Below are positions 35,735 to 45,005 of a stretch of DNA of 64,000 nt, one piece after another (the stretch's first letter is position 1; each line of letters opens with the position of its first letter). Source of the stretch: Pseudomonadota bacterium (lineage in GTDB: Bacteria > Myxococcota_A > Polyangia > Polyangiales > Polyangiaceae); NCBI GenBank assembly GCA_023423895.1, contig JAFAER010000005.1, forward strand, positions 62,001 through 126,000, read 5' to 3'. Below the pieces are notes generated by a model that worked only from the letters and a program-made list of their open reading frames with translations, was not told the origin of the DNA and did not search any database. Made by a program: the position numbers and the translations under genes.

Positions 35735-37092
35735 GGCAGCACCACTTCTTGCGGAACGAGGCTCGGCAACTTGATCACCCCATTACCGAGTTGCCCGTAG
35801 AAGTTGCTTCCCCAGCAATAGACCTTTCCGCTCGTCAGGAGCGCGCAGCTTGCGTCCGGCGTCGTCTTCACATCGGCCGCTCGGCCGGGCAGCCCGACGA
35901 CCTTGACCGCGTCGAGGGCATAATCCTTCGTCCCGTCTCCGGCCTGCCCGCTTGCGTTGTATCCTCCGCAGTAGACGTCGCCCGTCGCGGCGCTTGCGCA
36001 CCACCGCTGCGGCTGCACGATCCGTATGCCGAATTCGTCTTCGATGATCGTGCGCGTCGTCGCGATCCGGAGGATCGGCGTGGGCGTCACGATCGACTCC
36101 GGCAGCGCACGATCGGTCTTGCTGATCGGTTCTCCAGGACTCTCGACGACGGCTCCCCAGCAATAGCCAGTTCCGCCGACGACGGCGCATGCATTGTCGT
36201 GAGCAACATCCATGTTCGATATTCCGTCGAGCGCCACAGGAAGGGGGAAGGGATCAGGAAAGAGAGGGGAGACGCGCCCCAGCGGAGGGTTTGCTCCCCA
36301 GCTCACGGTCGATCCGTCCTCGCGAAGGGCGAAGGACGCCGCACCGAGGACGAGCTCCCGAGTCGGTGCGCCCGCGGGGAGGGCGACCTCTTGTGGAGAG
36401 AACACCGTCGCGAACGAGTAGTCGTGCGGAACGATCTGGCCGTACAGGTTCTGACCCCAGCAGAGGACGCCACTCTGGGTCGCGGCGCATCCGGTCGAGT
36501 AGCTCGTGCTCACCGCCGTGGCGCGCGGGAGCGGAAGCTTCACCGGCGTCCGCTCCATGCTCGTGGCCGACGCGTCGCTGACGAGATACGGACCCGTGCC
36601 CCAGCAATGAACCTCACCCGCCGCGTCGATCGCGCAGGTGTGGTGGAGCGAGACGATCTGCGAGAGCCCGACGACACGCGCGGCCGTGGCGCTGTTCGCG
36701 ATGGATGCGTCGTCGCCGCGACCGAGCTGGCCAGCTTCGCCGGCGCCCCAGCAGGCGACGGTCCCGTCGCCGAGGAGAGCGCAAAACCCCTCGGCACGGT
36801 CAGACGGGCTGGCGCCGAGCGTCGTGACGAGCGCCGTGGCGCACGGCGTGCCATCACAGACGACGGGCAACGGCGTCGCGTCGAAGGTGCCCGCGTCGTG
36901 CGGAGGAGCGTCTGCATCTACGCCCGCGTCCTCGACAGGGAGCGCCGCCGCATCGTGTCCGGCATCCGGCTCGAGATGCCCTAGCTCGACGTCGTCCGAC
37001 CAGCAGCTCGTGACCGCCGCCGCCGTCACGAGACAGCCGAGGATCATCGGCGGCGCGAGGTGCCGATCAAGGAGTCGTCTTGTGGAATGCAT
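35731..37092 (-). CDS. RCC1-repeat lipoprotein, operon A gene 4
   Basis: A 453-residue protein with a basic N-terminus and lipobox AVTSC near residue 30, then an Asp/Ala linker. The mature part is an RCC1-type seven-bladed propeller: repeated G.VACWGAGEAGQLGRGDD, HTCAID.AGEVHCWG, GVLCWGQNLYGQ and, last, SGKVYCWGSNFYGQLGNG. Each blade carries Cys in the C.L..G.V.CWG core, as in other bacterial exported RCC1 proteins. The ATG at 37092 overlaps the previous gene by 26 bp; an ATG at 37047 would also leave a usable signal peptide. It overlaps the IgGFc-like gene by four bases. Probably a surface binding module. Confidence 0.88.
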   Translation of the reverse strand: MHSTRRLLDRHLAPPMILGCLVTAAAVTSCWSDDVELGHLEPDAGHDAAALPVEDAGVDADAPPHDAGTFDATPLPVVCDGTPCATALVTTLGASPSDRAEGFCALLGDGTVACWGAGEAGQLGRGDDASIANSATAARVVGLSQIVSLHHTCAIDAAGEVHCWGTGPYLVSDASATSMERTPVKLPLPRATAVSTSYSTGCAATQSGVLCWGQNLYGQIVPHDYSFATVFSPQEVALPAGAPTRELVLGAASFALREDGSTVSWGANPPLGRVSPLFPDPFPLPVALDGISNMDVAHDNACAVVGGTGYCWGAVVESPGEPISKTDRALPESIVTPTPILRIATTRTIIEDEFGIRIVQPQRWCASAATGDVYCGGYNASGQAGDGTKDYALDAVKVVGLPGRAADVKTTPDASCALLTSGKVYCWGSNFYGQLGNGVIKLPSLVPQEVVLP

Positions 37093-38386
37093 AGCGAACT
37101 CCGATCGCCCAGACGTTGCTGCTCGAGGTCCCGCGAACTTGGTACATGGGTCTGTTCAGTGGTGCTCCGTTGAGCGAGATCGTCGCGAGCTGGAAGGTGC
37201 CCCCATCCCAGGTGTCAGCGCCGTGCCCGACCGCTCCCCATCCGCTCACCCAGAGCCGTTCGTCCGGAGCGCTCCAGAGCGACGTCAACGGCGTCGAGTC
37301 GATGGTGAGATCGTACCGAACCGGCTTCGTGGCGATCGCGATGTCGTTCCCGGAGACGGTGATCCGCACGGCGTCGCGCGCGCCCTGGAGTCCGACGAGC
37401 TGATTCGAACCTCGTGCCTGGAGATCGGTGAGCCAACCGTTGGTCCCGCCGATCGATGCATACCCTTCCCGGGGCCTGCACATCCGGAACATGCCGACGA
37501 TCCCGTCGGCGATGCGCTCGTAGCCGGACGCGGTCTTGTGAACGAGGGCCGAGCACGCGGACTGCAGAGAGGTGCTGTCTCGCGCGAGCGAGAACCAGAC
37601 GTCGTCGCGATCGAGCCCTGCCGCGGCGACGACGTAGAGGTGCTCGTCGGCGGAGTCGACGTCGGTGGCCGTGTATTCGGCCGTCCACTCCGGCGCCCCG
37701 CCGCCGACGCTGGTCAAGTGATAGATGGTATTCGCATACCACGCATACACGTCGTCACGGTCGAAGCCCCAAACGCCTAGGGCCGGATACCGGAGCTGCG
37801 TCGTGTAGAAGGTATGGTTCCGATACAGCGGATGTCCGTGCTCGTGGGTCGGATCCTGATCTGGACTGTGATCTTCGAGCTGGTACCGCGACCACGAGAA
37901 CGGCTTCGACGGAGCCTCACGGACTCCGTGATAGAGCGTTCCCGGCGACACGGTGAAGTAGACCTCGTTCTCGTCGAGCGCCCACATCCGCCCGACGTAC
38001 GCGCCGAATCCGGGCTCGTTCTGACTGTCGTCGTCGATGTACTTCCACGCCCCGGTTGCGTCTTCCCACTCGAGCACCTTCACGCCCAGCGTCTTGCTCT
38101 CGGCCACGGCAAAGGCACGGCCCGGAAGCGGCCAGATGTCCTTGAACATCAGATCGGCGTCGGGAAGCGGAGTAACGCAGAAGCCCGAGTCGGTGCAGGT
38201 CGGCACCAAGGGCTCCGGAGCGTCGGACTCGGCATCGGCATCGTCGACGCCCGCGTCCGTGCTCGGAAGCCCGGAGTCGGAGTCTTCGACGGGCGGCGGC
38301 TGGACCGGGTCGTCGCCGGCTGCGGCACACGCAGCGATGGCCCCCAGCGCGACGGATACGGATGCGAGGAGAAACGCGCTCCTCAT
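37067..38386 (-). CDS. Propeller-like lipoprotein, operon A gene 3
   Basis: Starting at the ATG at 38386 this gives 439 residues with lipobox AIAAC at about residue 20 and a long Asp/Ser/Pro linker, then CTDSGFCVTPLPD, a motif nearly repeated in the operon B paralogues. The body has repeated short strands with W and D such as ALGVWGFDRDDVYAWY and GLDRDDVWFS, and ends SSSNVWAIGVRYAF, resembling BNR/sialidase-like or Asp-box propellers. The start codon forms an ATGA overlap with the gene before it, and its stop lies within the RCC1 gene's start region. Function unknown. Confidence 0.85.
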   Translation of the reverse strand: MRSAFLLASVSVALGAIAACAAAGDDPVQPPPVEDSDSGLPSTDAGVDDADAESDAPEPLVPTCTDSGFCVTPLPDADLMFKDIWPLPGRAFAVAESKTLGVKVLEWEDATGAWKYIDDDSQNEPGFGAYVGRMWALDENEVYFTVSPGTLYHGVREAPSKPFSWSRYQLEDHSPDQDPTHEHGHPLYRNHTFYTTQLRYPALGVWGFDRDDVYAWYANTIYHLTSVGGGAPEWTAEYTATDVDSADEHLYVVAAAGLDRDDVWFSLARDSTSLQSACSALVHKTASGYERIADGIVGMFRMCRPREGYASIGGTNGWLTDLQARGSNQLVGLQGARDAVRITVSGNDIAIATKPVRYDLTIDSTPLTSLWSAPDERLWVSGWGAVGHGADTWDGGTFQLATISLNGAPLNRPMYQVRGTSSSNVWAIGVRYAFHKTTP

Positions 38387-39597
38387 GGCTTGCCTCCAAG
38401 CGAAAGAATGACGCCGTCGCCACCGACCCAGACGTGCCCCGGCTCCGAAACCCACACGGCGGTGAGCGTCGGCCGGCGTCGGCCGAGGCCCGCGATCTTC
38501 ACGCGTGACCAGTGTTCTCCATCGTAGTGAAGGACGACCGCATCGTCGCCGACGACCCAGACGTCGCTCCCCGACGAGCCCCATACCGAGAAGAGATCCA
38601 CCTTCGTCGGGACATCCGAAGCGACCTCCCAGAGCAGCGGGTCCCCCGCCCAGTGACGGATCGTCCCTCGGGTCCCGACCGTCCAAGCTTCGTTCGCAGA
38701 GGTGGTCCAGACCCCCTGGAGGGCGTTCCACGTCTGCGAGTTGAACGCGGTGACGGTCGGCGTGTCGCTCTCGGCGTCGGTCACGCGGACGATCGAGCCG
38801 CCCATTCCCACGGCCCAGAAGGTGTTCGCCTCGACCCCGTCGATGGCGAGCAGCTGACTGCACCGGACAGTGCTGCATTCGTACGGCGGCAGGGCCCGAA
38901 TGATCTCGGGCGGAGCGGACGGTGTGATGCGAAGCCGCCAGAGACCGTTCGTCGTCCCTGCCTTGTGCGCCGTCATCGCAAGCCAGACCCGCTCGGAGTC
39001 GGGGGAGCTCCACGCCGTCGCGAGCTTGAGGGCGAACGGGTCGTAGTACTCCCAGTCGAACGTCGAATAAGCGCGGGTCATCCAACCTCCGGACGACGGC
39101 TCCCCGGCACCCTCGACGGGAAGACCGCGCGTGATGATCTTGGTGGCCTCACCGAACACGATCTCCCCCGGATTGCGCAGCAGGAGCGCACGTAGTGTCT
39201 CCTTCGGTCCGGGATCCGAGATCGTCCACGACGCTCCGTCGAAGTGAGCAAGCGCTCCCATTGCGCCTGCGGCCCAGACGTCGCTGCGCGAGCGGCCCCG
39301 GATGACGTTGATCCGCGCCATCGGCGTGAGCCCAGGACCACTGCCCGTCGCATCGAAGAGCCCGTTCGGGCAGAGGACGTCGTCCGTGCAGGTCTCGGGA
39401 AAGTACTCGCAGTCGGCGCACGAGCCGGCGTCGTCCTCGGCCGGCAGCGCGTCGGCTCCGGCATCGGCCGTCGGCGTCCATGTCGTGCTCGGCGGAGGCG
39501 CGGCCGGTGGCGTGTCGCCGTCCGTGGCGCAGGCGCCCAGGGTCGTGGCGCCGGCAGCACACACGGTCATCGTCGCGAACAGGAAATGAGTCTTCAT
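38383..39597 (-). CDS. Propeller-like lipoprotein, operon A gene 2
   Basis: A 404-residue lipoprotein with lipobox TLGAC at about residue 22 and an Ala/Asp linker containing a short Cys block (CADCEYFPETC). Repeats include RSRSDVWAAGAMGALAHFDG, ANEAWTVGTRGTIRHW, SGSDVWVVGDDAVVLHYDG and PGHVWVGGDGVILSL, a propeller in which each blade reads '(S/D)xVWxVGxxGxxxHxDGxxW'. It is the positional equivalent of the gene at 47394 in operon B. Both ends are four-base ATGA overlaps with the neighbours (39594-39597 and 38383-38386), indicating translational coupling. Confidence 0.87.
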   Translation of the reverse strand: MKTHFLFATMTVCAAGATTLGACATDGDTPPAAPPPSTTWTPTADAGADALPAEDDAGSCADCEYFPETCTDDVLCPNGLFDATGSGPGLTPMARINVIRGRSRSDVWAAGAMGALAHFDGASWTISDPGPKETLRALLLRNPGEIVFGEATKIITRGLPVEGAGEPSSGGWMTRAYSTFDWEYYDPFALKLATAWSSPDSERVWLAMTAHKAGTTNGLWRLRITPSAPPEIIRALPPYECSTVRCSQLLAIDGVEANTFWAVGMGGSIVRVTDAESDTPTVTAFNSQTWNALQGVWTTSANEAWTVGTRGTIRHWAGDPLLWEVASDVPTKVDLFSVWGSSGSDVWVVGDDAVVLHYDGEHWSRVKIAGLGRRRPTLTAVWVSEPGHVWVGGDGVILSLGGKP

Positions 39598-40808
39598 CGC
39601 GCCGTCACCTGTCCAGCGTCTTGCTCGGCGCACGGTTCGACGACGCATCGACCGCGGACACATGCCTGACCGGCGACCGCATCGCAGACGATTCCGCAGC
39701 CGCCGCAGTTCCGCGGATCGCTGTCGATGTTCACTTCACAATCGTCTTCGGCGTTGCCGTTGCAGTCGGCCAATCCTTGGATGCAACGCCGGCTGCACGA
39801 GCCGAAGGTACAGACCCCCATGCTCGTCGGAGGGATCCCGTCGATGCACGAGTGCCCGCAGGTCCCGCAATTGAACTGGTCGTTAGAGAGGTCCGTGCAC
39901 GCCCCCGCGCAGCCGCTTCCCGTGCACCCGAAGTACGAACAGAAGGTCTGTCCCGCAGGGCACAAGCACTGGGGGACACCGGTCCAGTCCATTCGGCACT
40001 CCTGCCCCGGCTCACACGCGTTTCCGCACGCTCCGCAGTTCTCGCGCGTGTACAGCGACGTCTCGCAGCCATTCTCTGCATTCCCGTCGCAATCGTTCGT
40101 CAGCGGAACGCACTTGAGGGCTCCGCAGCTCTTGTCAATGCACCCGTAATACGTATTTACCGGACGCGGACCACCGTCCCCGTTCGGGTCACACATGATG
40201 TCGCACCCGCCACAGTTCATGTCGTCGTTCCAGGTGTCGACGCAATGAGGATACGGGGAGAGGCATGTCTCTTTGCCGCCGACACACCCGCATCCGATGT
40301 TTCCCTGCCCGCCTCTCAGAACGCACGGCTTGGCCGGATCGCTACACTTCAGGCCGCATGCGCCGCAGTTGTCGTCGCCCGCATTGGTCTCACAGCCGTT
40401 GTCGGGGAGCCCGTCGCAGTCCATCGACAGAGAGGTCTTGCTGCACGTCATCTCGCAGCGACCCTCGACACACTCGTAGGTCTCTCTCCCGTTCGGACTG
40501 ATTGGGCAGGCAAGCCCGCACCCGCCGCAGTTGTTTCGATCCGTCCTCAGGTTCACGTCACACGGGAAGCGTGAGTCGCCGCACGTCGTGAACCCCTCCG
40601 GGCACTTGTTCGACGGGCAATACAACGTCAGCTCGGGCTCCGATGGATCGGCGTCGTCGGATGCGTCCGCCACCACGAAGGACGGCACCCCTCCCTCGTC
40701 CGTCTCGGCGACGAGCAAGTTGCGCCCGCACCCCCCGAACACCCAGGTGAAGGTCAACCCCATGATCGGAGTCAGAACGGTTCCGCACCGAATGAGACGT
40801 CGAAGCAT
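39594..40808 (-). CDS. Cys-rich repeat lipoprotein, operon A gene 1
   Basis: A 404-residue exported protein with hydrophobic N-terminus (IMGLTFTWVFGGC) and then more than 40 Cys. The repeating unit is about 40-45 residues: DCNGNAENGCET......NCGACGNACEPGQ and variants such as NCGGCGLACPIS and NCGTCGHSCIDG. Such proteins are frequent in myxobacteria and are sometimes misannotated from weak matches; the spacing suggests disulfide-stapled rods at the cell surface. It is the first gene of the five-gene operon, 130 bp downstream of the anti-sigma-like gene on the same strand, so the sigma module could be co-transcribed with it. Confidence 0.88.
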   Translation of the reverse strand: MLRRLIRCGTVLTPIMGLTFTWVFGGCGRNLLVAETDEGGVPSFVVADASDDADPSEPELTLYCPSNKCPEGFTTCGDSRFPCDVNLRTDRNNCGGCGLACPISPNGRETYECVEGRCEMTCSKTSLSMDCDGLPDNGCETNAGDDNCGACGLKCSDPAKPCVLRGGQGNIGCGCVGGKETCLSPYPHCVDTWNDDMNCGGCDIMCDPNGDGGPRPVNTYYGCIDKSCGALKCVPLTNDCDGNAENGCETSLYTRENCGACGNACEPGQECRMDWTGVPQCLCPAGQTFCSYFGCTGSGCAGACTDLSNDQFNCGTCGHSCIDGIPPTSMGVCTFGSCSRRCIQGLADCNGNAEDDCEVNIDSDPRNCGGCGIVCDAVAGQACVRGRCVVEPCAEQDAGQVTAR

Positions 40809-40938
40809 TTCCTATTGCCTCTTTGCGAAATTCAAATCGATTCGAAGCGACCCCCATCGAAGGCCGCGCCCCCAGCAAGCGCCGGATCGCCTCGACGACC
40901 ATGCCCAGTGAGTCGAGCCGTGGCGGAGGCGGTTGTCG

Positions 40939-41685
40939 CTACGGCGACCTGCCGAGGAGCATCTCGATTTTTGCCGAGTAGGGTGTCCGAGGGAACCGCT
41001 CGAGGAGCGCATCTGCACGTCGGCGCGCTGCTTGTTTTTCGCCGAGACGGGCGAGCGCCTCGATCGCGAGCATCTCTCGTTCCTGCACGAACTCCCCCGA
41101 CGGATAATCGCGGACATGTTCGTTCGTCAGTGACAGCGCGCGGCTGGGATCGCTGGCGACGACGGATTGAGCACGTTGAAGCAGCTCCAGCTCTGCCCCG
41201 GCTCGATTCACGCCTGCAGCGGCCGAACGGGGCTTCGCACTCGGACGCTGCAGGCTCGGGCTCGGACTCGGGATCGTCTCGCGCGGAGCGGAAAGCTCCG
41301 CAGACGGCAACTGGTCGACGGCGATCGCAGGGCCGCTGGCCGCCGGAGCCTGCTCGGACGTGGTGTCCGGCTCCCGCTCTACCGCGGACGGGGCGACCTC
41401 CGCGACGTTCGGTGCCGTCGCGGGAGCGCGGACGGACTCCCATGTCAGGGCCACTCCACCAGCGAGGGCTACGCCAATGAATCCGAGCTTCGCATACCCG
41501 CTCGCCTTGTCGAGCTTCGACTTCCGCTCTGCCGGCTGGCCGAGGACTCCGGCGCGCGCCAGCTGCTGCGCGATCTTGTCGACGTTGGCACCGGCCGGAC
41601 GGCCCCGGCGAGCGCGCACGAGCCTGCGAAGCGCCTCCGGGCCCTCTTCCTCGAGACGAGGGGGCTCGAGCGGTTCGGACTTCAT
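40939..41685 (-). CDS. Anti-sigma-like membrane protein with TPR-like tail (triad A)
   Basis: The 248-residue protein starts at an ATG that overlaps the sigma factor stop (ATGA at 41682-41685). It has a ~60-residue charged cytoplasmic N-terminus, one membrane segment at about 63-81 (GYAKLGFIGVALAGGVALT), a Pro/Ala/Ser-rich periplasmic linker, and a C-terminal helical part with TPR-like pattern (ALSLTNEHVRDYPSGEF...REMLAIEALARLGEKQAARRRADALLERFPRTPY). This layout and the coupling to the sigma gene indicate an anti-sigma factor that could sense the partner outer-membrane protein. No ZAS Cys motif is present. Confidence 0.78.
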   Translation of the reverse strand: MKSEPLEPPRLEEEGPEALRRLVRARRGRPAGANVDKIAQQLARAGVLGQPAERKSKLDKASGYAKLGFIGVALAGGVALTWESVRAPATAPNVAEVAPSAVEREPDTTSEQAPAASGPAIAVDQLPSAELSAPRETIPSPSPSLQRPSAKPRSAAAGVNRAGAELELLQRAQSVVASDPSRALSLTNEHVRDYPSGEFVQEREMLAIEALARLGEKQAARRRADALLERFPRTPYSAKIEMLLGRSP

Positions 41686-42191
41686 TCGGCCTCCTCCAGG
41701 GCGCGCGCGAGCTCGCGCCGCGCCGCCGCGAGACGCGCATAAGCGGTCGGGACGGTGCACTGGACGGCTTCGGCGATCTCACGCATCGACATCTCTTCGA
41801 TCTCGTACAGGACGAAGACGTCTCGTTTGTCCTCATCGAGCGCGTCGAGGACGCGGTTCAAGTGGTCCATCTCCATGCGCGCGGCCGGATCTCGCGTATC
41901 GAGACTCTCCGGCACGCTCTCGACGGTCTCCTCGTGGCGACGATGGCTCCGCCGCCGGTAGGTCGAGGCGCACCGGCGGGCGATGGCGTAGAGCCATGCT
42001 CGTGGCTGGTGCCCGTCCCAGTCTGGCAAGCGCCGGTTCGCCACGATGAAGACCTCCTGGGCCTGATCGTCGAGGTCCGAGCCCGCGACGCCGAAGTGTC
42101 GGAGGATCCGCAACACGAAATCGACGTAAGTCGAGAATAGGACGTCGATCGTCACCCGAGAGGGAGCTGCGTCCTCGGAGACTCCACGCAT
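41682..42191 (-). CDS. ECF-type RNA polymerase sigma factor (triad A)
   Basis: 169 residues from ATG 42191. Region 2 is visible at VLFSTYVDFVLRILRHFGV..SDLDDQAQEVFIVANRRL, followed by the helix W.YAIARRCASTYRRR. Region 4 is LDALDEDKRDVFVLYEIEEMSMREIAEAVQCTVPTAYARLAAARREL, including the helix-turn-helix. An extension of the open frame upstream of this ATG lies in the preceding gap and is Arg-rich, so it is excluded. It is coupled by ATGA to the anti-sigma-like gene. By position it probably drives the lipoprotein operon downstream and perhaps the barrel gene upstream. Confidence 0.9.
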   Translation of the reverse strand: MRGVSEDAAPSRVTIDVLFSTYVDFVLRILRHFGVAGSDLDDQAQEVFIVANRRLPDWDGHQPRAWLYAIARRCASTYRRRSHRRHEETVESVPESLDTRDPAARMEMDHLNRVLDALDEDKRDVFVLYEIEEMSMREIAEAVQCTVPTAYARLAAARRELARALEEAE

Positions 42192-42277
42192 GACGGCGCG
42201 GGCGATCGAAGCATCCACACTGGGCCTATGGCGAGCGCCGAGCAAAATTCGAACGCGACCCCGTCGATTTCGATCTC

Positions 42278-43324
42278 TCAGCGCAGCTCGTACGCCAGGC
42301 CCAAGGACAGGCGGCCGGCGACCAGGCTGGAGCGATGGATCTCGAACGTCTCGCCGTCCCGGATCCAGAAGCGATCGCGGGCGAAAACCGCGTCGATCTC
42401 GGGCCAAACGTCCACGAACAGACGTCGTGCGAACCTCAGGCGGACCAGCACGCCTGGACCGCCAAGCGCGGCCGTCCCGACGGGAGAGTGAACGACGGCG
42501 TAGTTGCTCGGCTGGACGAGGACCGCCCCCGCACGCGCAGCGACGGTAAGGATGAGCTCAGCCGACGCGTTCTCGCGAGCTCGAAGCCCGGCGAAGGCCG
42601 CCCCGCTCACCAGTTGGAACCGGACGTCTCCGCTGCCGGCGTGGACCGCCCCTCCCGCGTCGAAGCCCGCCTCGAGCCCGAACAGCACGAGCGTCCCCGG
42701 TGCATACGTCGCACGGAGTGCCGCGCCGAGGCCGGTGCCGGGCAACACCCCGAACGAGGTCACTCCGGCGACGCCGAACGAGAAGCGGGTGCTCCTCGGT
42801 CCAGGCGCCACCGGAACTGCGGGCGGTGCGGCCGGCTCGGAGAGCGGAGGCGATGGAGGCGGGGCAGGTGCAGAAGGACTGGATGGCGGCGGCGGCTCGG
42901 CAGGAGGTGCCTGCTCCGGACCGGGAGCGTCCTCCGCGGCAGGCCGCTCCGCGATCATGATGGCAAGCAAGAGGGCGGTGGGCCCCTCGACAGCTCTGCA
43001 GTTCTCTCCTTCGACGTTCACGTGGCGCTCTCCGATCGGGTCACCCGACCCGTCCTTGAGCGCGAGCGAGATGCCGAAGCCCCCACGCTCCGGAGTCACG
43101 GTGCCCTGGATGAAGACCGGCGGAGCGCCGGTGGGAGCCGACTCCGGAAGTCGCGCGCGCGTCGCCGCGAGAATGTCCAGGCGCGACGGGCACCCTGCGG
43201 GCGCGGACCATGCCAGATCGAAGTCGGCCGCCTCGGCGGATGACGGCCAGGACGCGACCGCGAGCCCGAGTCCCCCGGTCACCATCCACGCCCGGATGCG
43301 GGCGCCGCACAATCGCAACCGCAA
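42278..43324 (-). CDS. Putative outer-membrane beta-barrel protein (triad A)
   Basis: The mature protein begins around ADFDLAWSAPAGC and has an N-terminal ~110-residue domain (CPSRLDILAATRARL...GFGISLALKDGSGDPIGERHV), a long Pro/Ala/Glu linker (EQAPPAEPPPPSSPSAPAPPP region) and a C-terminal region of alternating small and aromatic residues with repeated GVAGVTSFG and FGLEAGFDAGGAV motifs, likely a small barrel. A TTG at 43324 gives a basic n-region for the signal peptide; the next ATG (43285) gives a weak one. The same two-domain plan occurs in the products of 54605-55654 and 57741-58697. It is 86 bp upstream of the sigma gene. Confidence 0.72.
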   Translation of the reverse strand: MRLRLCGARIRAWMVTGGLGLAVASWPSSAEAADFDLAWSAPAGCPSRLDILAATRARLPESAPTGAPPVFIQGTVTPERGGFGISLALKDGSGDPIGERHVNVEGENCRAVEGPTALLLAIMIAERPAAEDAPGPEQAPPAEPPPPSSPSAPAPPPSPPLSEPAAPPAVPVAPGPRSTRFSFGVAGVTSFGVLPGTGLGAALRATYAPGTLVLFGLEAGFDAGGAVHAGSGDVRFQLVSGAAFAGLRARENASAELILTVAARAGAVLVQPSNYAVVHSPVGTAALGGPGVLVRLRFARRLFVDVWPEIDAVFARDRFWIRDGETFEIHRSSLVAGRLSLGLAYELR

Positions 43325-43517
43325 TCCAGACCTCTGCCTCCGATTGTAGAGAACCAGGCCGTCCCCAGTCCGAGAATTGCGCAGCCCGTGCACGGCGGGA
43401 TGCGCATGGTGCGCACCCAGCGAAGATCCTTGCCGCGAATGCCCGCAAACGCCCGGTGCGGAGCGCAGGCACATCGGTTGCGAAGCGCGTCCGTGGACAG
43501 GTCGAGCACGAGGCCCG

Positions 43518-45005
43518 ATGCGCATCGCCATCATCTGCACGTACACCCATCCGACGCGCCTGCATCGGAAGGAACCCTCCATCATGCAGTCCGCGGTGGG
43601 CGAGCTCATCGCAGCCTTGTGCCCGGCGGACGCCGAGATCGAGATCTACAACGAGAAGGAGACGGACATCCCGCTCGACCGGCACTGGGATCTCGTCTTC
43701 TTCTCCTATCTGCACGCCTATTACGAGCACACGAAGGTCCTCTCCGCGCTCTTCCGCGCGCGCGGCATGGTGACGGTCGCCGGCGGGCGCCACGCGAGCC
43801 ACTTCAGCGCCGACTGCAGCACGTGGTTCGACTCGGTGATCGTCGGCGAGCCGGAGAACAACGTCCCTGCGCTCATCGCCGACTTCCAGAAGAACGAGCT
43901 GAAGCCGCGCTACGCGCTGCCGCCGGCCTTCGATGCCGTCCCGACGTATCGCTACGACCTGGTCGACTTCTCGAAGAACCGCTATCGGCTTCCCGGGGTG
44001 GAGGCATCACGCGGATGCCCGTTCACCTGTAACTTCTGCGTCCTCACCGGATGGGAGAAATACCGCTATCGGCCGATCCCAGACGTCGTCAACGACATCG
44101 AGCACAAGATGCGTTTCAACAAGAACGCATTCGGCCTGTTCGACGACGCATTCATCTTCCTCGACAACAACCTCGGCGGTTCTCCCAAATACCTGAGAGA
44201 GCTCTGCGAGGCGCTCGTCCCGCTGAAGAAGACATGGGGATGCGCGCTCACCTGGAACGTGCTCCAGGACGAAGACCTGTTGCGCCTCATGTCGCGCGCG
44301 GGGTGTCGGTACATCTATTCGGGGCTCGAATCGCTCGATGCCGAATCGATCGCATCGATGGGGAAGAAACAAAACCGATTGAAGGACACGGCACGGACGA
44401 TTCGACGCGTCTACGAGTCCGGAATCTTGATGAGCTTCGGCTTGATCGTCGGCTCCGACGGCGACACCGACGACTATCTCGAACGCCTGCCTCACTACCT
44501 CGACGATCTCGGACCTTCCTGCATCACGTTCCTCGGGATCGTCTGTCCGTATCCAGAGACGCCGTTCTTCGAGATCGTCGCCAGAGAAGGTCGCCTTCTT
44601 CCGAACGTCATCTCCCGCGACCTCGACGGCTACACCCTCTGCCATCGTCCGAAGCGGCTCGAGGTCAGCGCGACCGTCGAGCACTTCAAGCGCCTCTGCG
44701 CCCAGATTGGCTCGCTCCAGGGCCTCGCGAAGAACACCTGGCCGCAGCTGTGGATGAGCAAGGCGCCGCGTTACAGATCGACGGTCCTCACGTCTGCTCT
44801 CGAGTGTCGCTCACTCCGGAATCCGCTCGGCAACCCGGAGCGGACCTTCATCGCCGGGAGCGACCCCGTCGAGACCTGGGACGCCCAGAAGATGGTGCAA
44901 CTCGGCATCCCTCCTCAACGCATCGAGGGGATGCTGTCCGCGCAAGACAAGGCGCTCCTCCGACCGTCGCTCCGCAAGCCCCGCCTGGTCGTTGCGTCGC
45001 CGTGA
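43518..45005 (+). CDS. B12-binding-type radical SAM protein
   Basis: A 495-residue radical SAM enzyme from ATG 43518. The N-terminal ~130 residues look like the Rossmann-type cobalamin-binding domain (MRIAIICTYTHPTRL, VFFSYLHAYYEH, VTVAGGRHAS, VIVGEPE); the classic DxHxxG is not evident, so cobalamin may not bind. The [4Fe-4S] ligands are Cys167, Cys171 and Cys174 (RGCPFTCNFC). Barrel segments LFDDAFIFLDNN, TWNVLQDEDLLRLM and YIYSGLESLD follow. Related proteins modify peptides or natural products. Its stop overlaps the next gene's GTG (GTGA), so it is coupled to an esterase. It lies between the two inverted lipoprotein operons. Confidence 0.9.
   Translation: MRIAIICTYTHPTRLHRKEPSIMQSAVGELIAALCPADAEIEIYNEKETDIPLDRHWDLVFFSYLHAYYEHTKVLSALFRARGMVTVAGGRHASHFSADCSTWFDSVIVGEPENNVPALIADFQKNELKPRYALPPAFDAVPTYRYDLVDFSKNRYRLPGVEASRGCPFTCNFCVLTGWEKYRYRPIPDVVNDIEHKMRFNKNAFGLFDDAFIFLDNNLGGSPKYLRELCEALVPLKKTWGCALTWNVLQDEDLLRLMSRAGCRYIYSGLESLDAESIASMGKKQNRLKDTARTIRRVYESGILMSFGLIVGSDGDTDDYLERLPHYLDDLGPSCITFLGIVCPYPETPFFEIVAREGRLLPNVISRDLDGYTLCHRPKRLEVSATVEHFKRLCAQIGSLQGLAKNTWPQLWMSKAPRYRSTVLTSALECRSLRNPLGNPERTFIAGSDPVETWDAQKMVQLGIPPQRIEGMLSAQDKALLRPSLRKPRLVVASP

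Noticed and set aside
39594..40808. Enzyme or toxin assignment for the Cys-rich repeat proteins
   Set aside because: The Cys repeats give weak matches to unrelated families; no catalytic residues are visible, so only a structural description is given.
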